From Diphasiastrum complanatum (taxonomy: Eukaryota; Streptophyta; Lycopodiopsida; Lycopodiales; Lycopodiaceae), in the NCBI GenBank assembly GCA_029204225.1, contig CM055107.1, positions 21,874,000 through 21,937,999 of the forward strand: a stretch of 64,000 bases of DNA. The letters are read 5' to 3'. Each line of letters opens with the position of its first letter. Positions within the stretch are counted from its first letter, which is position 1. Below the pieces are notes generated by a model. That model searched no databases, had not been told where the DNA came from, and worked only from the letters and a program-made list of their open reading frames with translations. Positions 60,241 to 64,000 of this stretch are shown piece by piece. A program made the translations under genes and the position numbers.

Positions 60241-60988
60241 CATGTTGTTTCCTACAACCAAAACTCGTATTAGTTCTACGCAAAGCCTACAAATGAACAG
60301 GTTGATGGTTGTATGGCTCAAATTCACCTACGTACTAGATGCAGAAGAAACATTGACTGAGAAGATTCTCCCTGTAAGCAATTATGTATTAGTATGTAAT
60401 GAATTTTACATGGTTATCTATAATCAAAATCATAAACAAATGTAGATAGCAATACTCACTTACTTGATCTGTGATTATTGCAAAAACTTCGCTTTGCAGA
60501 ACATCTAGAACCGTGTCAATCTAAACTGGACCTTCTGTTCATTTTGTACCATCATTTGACGAATTGCCCAATTTTTTTCCCAAGTCCATCATAACTGCAT
60601 TACGCCATGTCTTTCCATTCATCATCATATGCAATCAAGGAGGAGCTACCAAGTTTGTAGGCCTTACAAGGAGTACTTATTGCTGAAGAGTGTCTGGTGA
60701 TGCATAAGGTTCATTGATCTTGTTGGGGCCAAGCTTGGTGGGTATGTCCCTAACTTGCTTCAACTTCATCTTGCCCTATATTTTGACCTTTATATTTGTT
60801 AGCTTTTGGATGTTTACCATGGTCATGCCTAAAATATTATGGCTGCAACTACAATTCATTGAGATTTTTTTTCAGCAGTTAGATTCTATAGTGGTGCCAA
60901 GTCGACAATCCTACTTGTAAACAAAAATATCCTTGAATTGGATTTTGAGAGCTTCCTATTTTTAAAAACTTCTTTCGAAATACCAAAT

Positions 60989-61735
60989 CTAGTTTACAAT
61001 GTATACCTGGTTCCCAACACAAGGTGCATCATGACATTCAAATATAATTTTCTTTTTTAATGCATCCATTACACGCACTTTCCCCCTTCGAAACAAAATC
61101 CCATTCCGAATGGAAAAGTCATCCACTACCTTCTTATCTTTCACAACCAACTGATCACCTTGCAAATCAGTAATCGATTGAGAGCCATTTATAATCCTTT
61201 GCCATATAGGTCTGAAATGAGGATCTTGTTCATAAAGACCTCGAAATGAAAGATAGAAATCAGTAGTGATCTCAGTGAACGACAACTCATTCACCTTTGC
61301 AATCCAACTTAAGGCATCCACCACTTGATTTGATGATCCTTTAATATATCTCAAATCAAAGTCAAATTCTTGCATCAGCTTAGCCCATCAAGCCTTTCGA
61401 CCCCTAAGGTCTTTCCGATTACAAAAATACTTTAATGATCTGAGCACACTATAAATTGACTACCATATAAATAGTGTCTCCACGTCTTCAACGCATGCAC
61501 AATTGCAAAAAGTTCTTTTTTTTTTGGATTGTATACCTAGTCTGTGCATTAGATAACTTCTTACTCTCAAAAGCAACTGGCTTTCCCTCTTGTAGAAGAA
61601 CTACACCAACCGCATAATCAATAGCATCCACTTTAACCAAAAAAGGTTTGTCAAGATCTGCTATGATCAAAACTGGTGCTGAGACAATTAGTTCATTAAG
61701 TTTATTAAAACTTGCATCCAATGTCTAATTCCACA
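60989..61735 (-). pseudogene. Ty3/gypsy RNase H and integrase-zinc fragment
   Basis: Minus frame: DASFNKLNELIVSAPVLIIA, VKVDAIDYAVGVVLLQEGKP, FESKKLSNAQTRYT (RNase H start), then after breaks WAKLMQEFDFDLRYIKGSSN and VVDALSWIAKVNEL, and the integrase leader FRRGKVRVMDALKKKIIFEC-HDAPCVG. It is related to gypsy element 3 (SLQGQYESNPFFGKYWQQ and FRGLYEQDPHFRPIWQRI are equivalents). The fragment joins CACTA sequence near 61,735. Confidence 0.8.
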
Positions 61736-63735
61736 TGAGAGGTGGACTCAGTCTACCTTTTCGAGTAATTGTCCCCTTCAACGCATTGTTGACAGGTAGC
61801 AATCTTCGAATAGACAAGGCCCTCTCTTTTTTCTCTTCTTCATATAGGTCTAACCATTTATCCATAACTCCACAATTATAAAGCATGAATGTAGAAATTT
61901 TTTCTCGTTGGAAGGGTGCCAACCTATGGACCTTTCCCATCCCTTGAGGTTTTTCACTAGTTACCTCTTCAGCTTCCTCATTACGCCACAATAGTGGAGC
62001 AGATGGATGTAGTTGGTGCAAAATTTCAGTAACATAAAAAAGAGATTCATGTACTAACCATCCCTCTGACATGCTACCTTCAGGCCTTGCCTTTTGACGC
62101 ACAAAATCTTTTAAGACTTTCATGTATCTTTCCATAAAGAACATCCACCTAAAAAGTCACAAATGGTCAAAAATAAGTGTTTTATTTAATGAGTTCATGT
62201 ATCAATTGATTTAGTACACATGCAAAAGAAAATTTATGCACTTATACCTAGTGTGCACTGGACCAGCAATAGAAACTTCTTCAACCAAGTGCACCAATAA
62301 ATGCACTTGTGAGTCATGATGGAAGTCAAAAAATATCTCTCACACACGCTTACAATCTCCACCATATCCTCATGTCTCTTGCGAAGATCCAGCTCACGGA
62401 TTTCTTTTGAACACATCCATCTGCAACATATTCATTCCATTTTATGTCTATTTGAATTTCCAATCAATAAATATTAAATAAAAAAAATACACCAAGTACA
62501 TTTAAATACCTGACAATGATTGATAGTTTGTATATGGTCTCACAAATATCTTTTGACAAGCACCCACAAATTGACAATGGATAGATGAATTGAATCATCT
62601 TTAACCAATCATGAGATTTGAGACCTTGCAACTTTCCATCCATTGTGAATGATGACCGTAGAGAATGGGCAAAACCAATTGGTGTTCTAATATGAATAAT
62701 GGAGCGCACATGGTTAAGCTCCTCCTTAGTGAATGTCCAAGGTACTTTTGGAGCATGATCTTCACCATCATTTATCCAATATTCTTTTTTGGTGTTTGAT
62801 TCTTTTAGATTGTGCCTTGCAGCAATGGTATTTTTTTCACCAATCAAGTGTTTCCAAATACATTCACCCACACTTTTAAATATGTGTATTGGATCAAGTA
62901 GGTGATTAATCGAAGGTTATTCCAATATTCCAAACGATGAAATATAGATAATCTTTTCATACCATCGATTGGCTTTGCTTGAGATTCTCCCCATAGTTTT
63001 CGCCAATCTTCCACAGACATCCTCTTTGGAGGCATCTCTCTCTCAGCTCTTCCTCCAAAACCTCTTCTATGAGTGTCTCTGAATGGATGGCCTTCATGCA
63101 AGTATTTACGATGATTTTCATAAACCACTTTTTTGAGACTATAGGAGTATCTTCCCACAAGAATTGGCCCGCACAAAAAAGAAGCATTTTTTCCAACCGT
63201 TTGAAAGCCTGCCCAACAAATGGATACTATCACTATTAAAAAAAGTATATGTCAAACAATAATTATAGCCATTGTAGTATATCATGTAAATGTTCGTAAT
63301 ATTAGTTGTATGTAACTCTAAACAAACTCCTATGTACACAGGATAGACATTGTTTGAATGAATACCTGAGCATTCACCTAATCCTGGATAGTCATGCATT
63401 GTCCACATTACAATGCCCATGACTTCAAATTCATCATTCATTGGAAGCTCATTTTCATCGTTGGAACTTGTTTGCAAAGAAGTAGATCTAGATGAGCTAG
63501 ATTCATATGCATTAGTCTCTTGATTAATGCGCTCATCAATTTCCATCATCTCTTTTAAGCCTTGACGTAGACGACGAGGTAATTGCTTTATATGAGGACC
63601 GTTGTATTGCATTCGTCGTCTACATCGACCATTATGAGGATTATTGTCTCCAATGCTAAATAAGGATGAAGAATCCTGTATACCAAAATAACAAGAAGTA
63701 GGTTGAAACAATGCTTGATAAACATTTCCTCCCAA
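61725..63735 (-). pseudogene. CACTA (En/Spm) TNP2-type transposase, C-terminal DUF4218 included
   Basis: Exons read leftward with GT-AG introns at 63,365-63,233, 62,509-62,421 and 62,247-62,149. Exon parts: VMGIVMWTMHDYPGLGECSG (Transposase_21), KVVYENHRKYLHEGHPFRDT, PPKRMSVEDWRKLWGE, SIFHRLEYWNN; then HLLDPIHIFKSVGECIWKHL (reached by a frameshift near 62,890), DHAPKVPWTFTKEELNHV, GFAHSLRSSFTMDGKLQGLK. The junction SIIVR-WMCSKEIRELDL is conserved. DUF4218 continues with HLLVHLVEEVSIAGPVHTR-WMFFMERYMKVLKDFVRQKA and RPEGSMSEGWLVHE. At least two frameshifts (62,890 and 62,330) argue against function. The catalytic N-terminal part would lie beyond the window or was partly in 63,500-64,000, where only an acidic, serine-rich segment is seen. 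Ends joined to gypsy at 61,735. Confidence 0.87.
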
Positions 63736-64000
63736 TACTTGATAGATCTAAATGTTGCATATGAATATAAATTACCTCTTTGTTTAAAAGTATGAATATA
63801 CCAATGTATCTATTAGACCATTTTTCTTTTCAACTTGTTAATATTCAATGAACTCAAAGAATTGCATGCTTCTACATATTTACATATTTATGAATTTCAC
63901 ATTCATTAGCTTTCACTTATTATCTTATATGCATATCAACAAAATTTAAATCTTCACATTTGACTTATTGTCTTTTGCAAACATTTGGGTAGAGGACAGT

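Overview
The window looks like repeat-rich nuclear DNA of a land plant. It holds two intron-containing host genes, a translation initiation factor eIF1 (SUI1) gene at 7.6-9.25 kb and an IMK-type leucine-rich-repeat receptor-like kinase gene at 54.4-57.5 kb. Almost everything else is transposable elements. Plant-type Ty1/copia and Ty3/gypsy elements, an En/Spm (CACTA) transposase with plant-type introns, tRNA-iMet primer binding sites and the plant receptor kinase all point to a plant. The restriction-like-endonuclease (RLE) non-LTR elements and the divergent host proteins make me favour a fern or other seedless vascular plant, but that is inference.

Layout. 0-0.7 kb: copia debris with a primer binding site. 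1.3-4.6 kb: copy A of an RLE-type non-LTR retrotransposon, split by a 1.18 kb almost wholly palindromic fold-back element. 4.6-7.4 kb: no genes, several local duplications. 7.6-9.25 kb: eIF1 on the minus strand, with five coding exons and a 5'UTR intron. 10.8-12.15 kb: copy B of the non-LTR element, keeping the N-terminal zinc finger. 12.15-20.96 kb: two inverted copies of one LTR family bracket a very young gag-only copia element and a gypsy gag fragment. 20.96-29.17 kb: a long broken minus-strand ORF of unknown family, split by a non-autonomous LTR element (21,857-26,993) with 1.2 kb LTRs and internal tandem repeats. 30.2-32.4 kb: gypsy pol (element 1), ending at a TC/AC microsatellite and followed by a minisatellite. 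33.5-39.95 kb: a second gypsy element with primer binding site and 5' LTR. 40.1-42.7 kb: a third, plus-strand gypsy element, decayed and fused at 42.67 kb to a nearly intact minus-strand copia element (to 47.19 kb). 47.2-50.2 kb: an LTR start, then a plus-strand copia element split by another LTR. 50.2-54.3 kb: non-coding, with tandem duplications and a 692-bp hAT-like element with perfect 8-bp target duplication. 54.4-57.5 kb: the receptor kinase. 57.7-60.9 kb: non-coding, with a GIY-YIG-like fragment. 61.0-64 kb: a gypsy fragment joined to a CACTA transposase gene.

The two host genes do not form a pathway together: eIF1 is a housekeeping ribosome-scanning factor and the kinase is a membrane receptor. 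The most unusual content is in the mobile DNA: the RLE non-LTR family, the 1,031-codon copia ORF with a gag-like start and an unrecognised second half, the large broken ORF at 21-29 kb, and the fold-back element. Splice sites were placed by hand from GT/AG dinucleotides and known family alignments, so exon ends are predictions.
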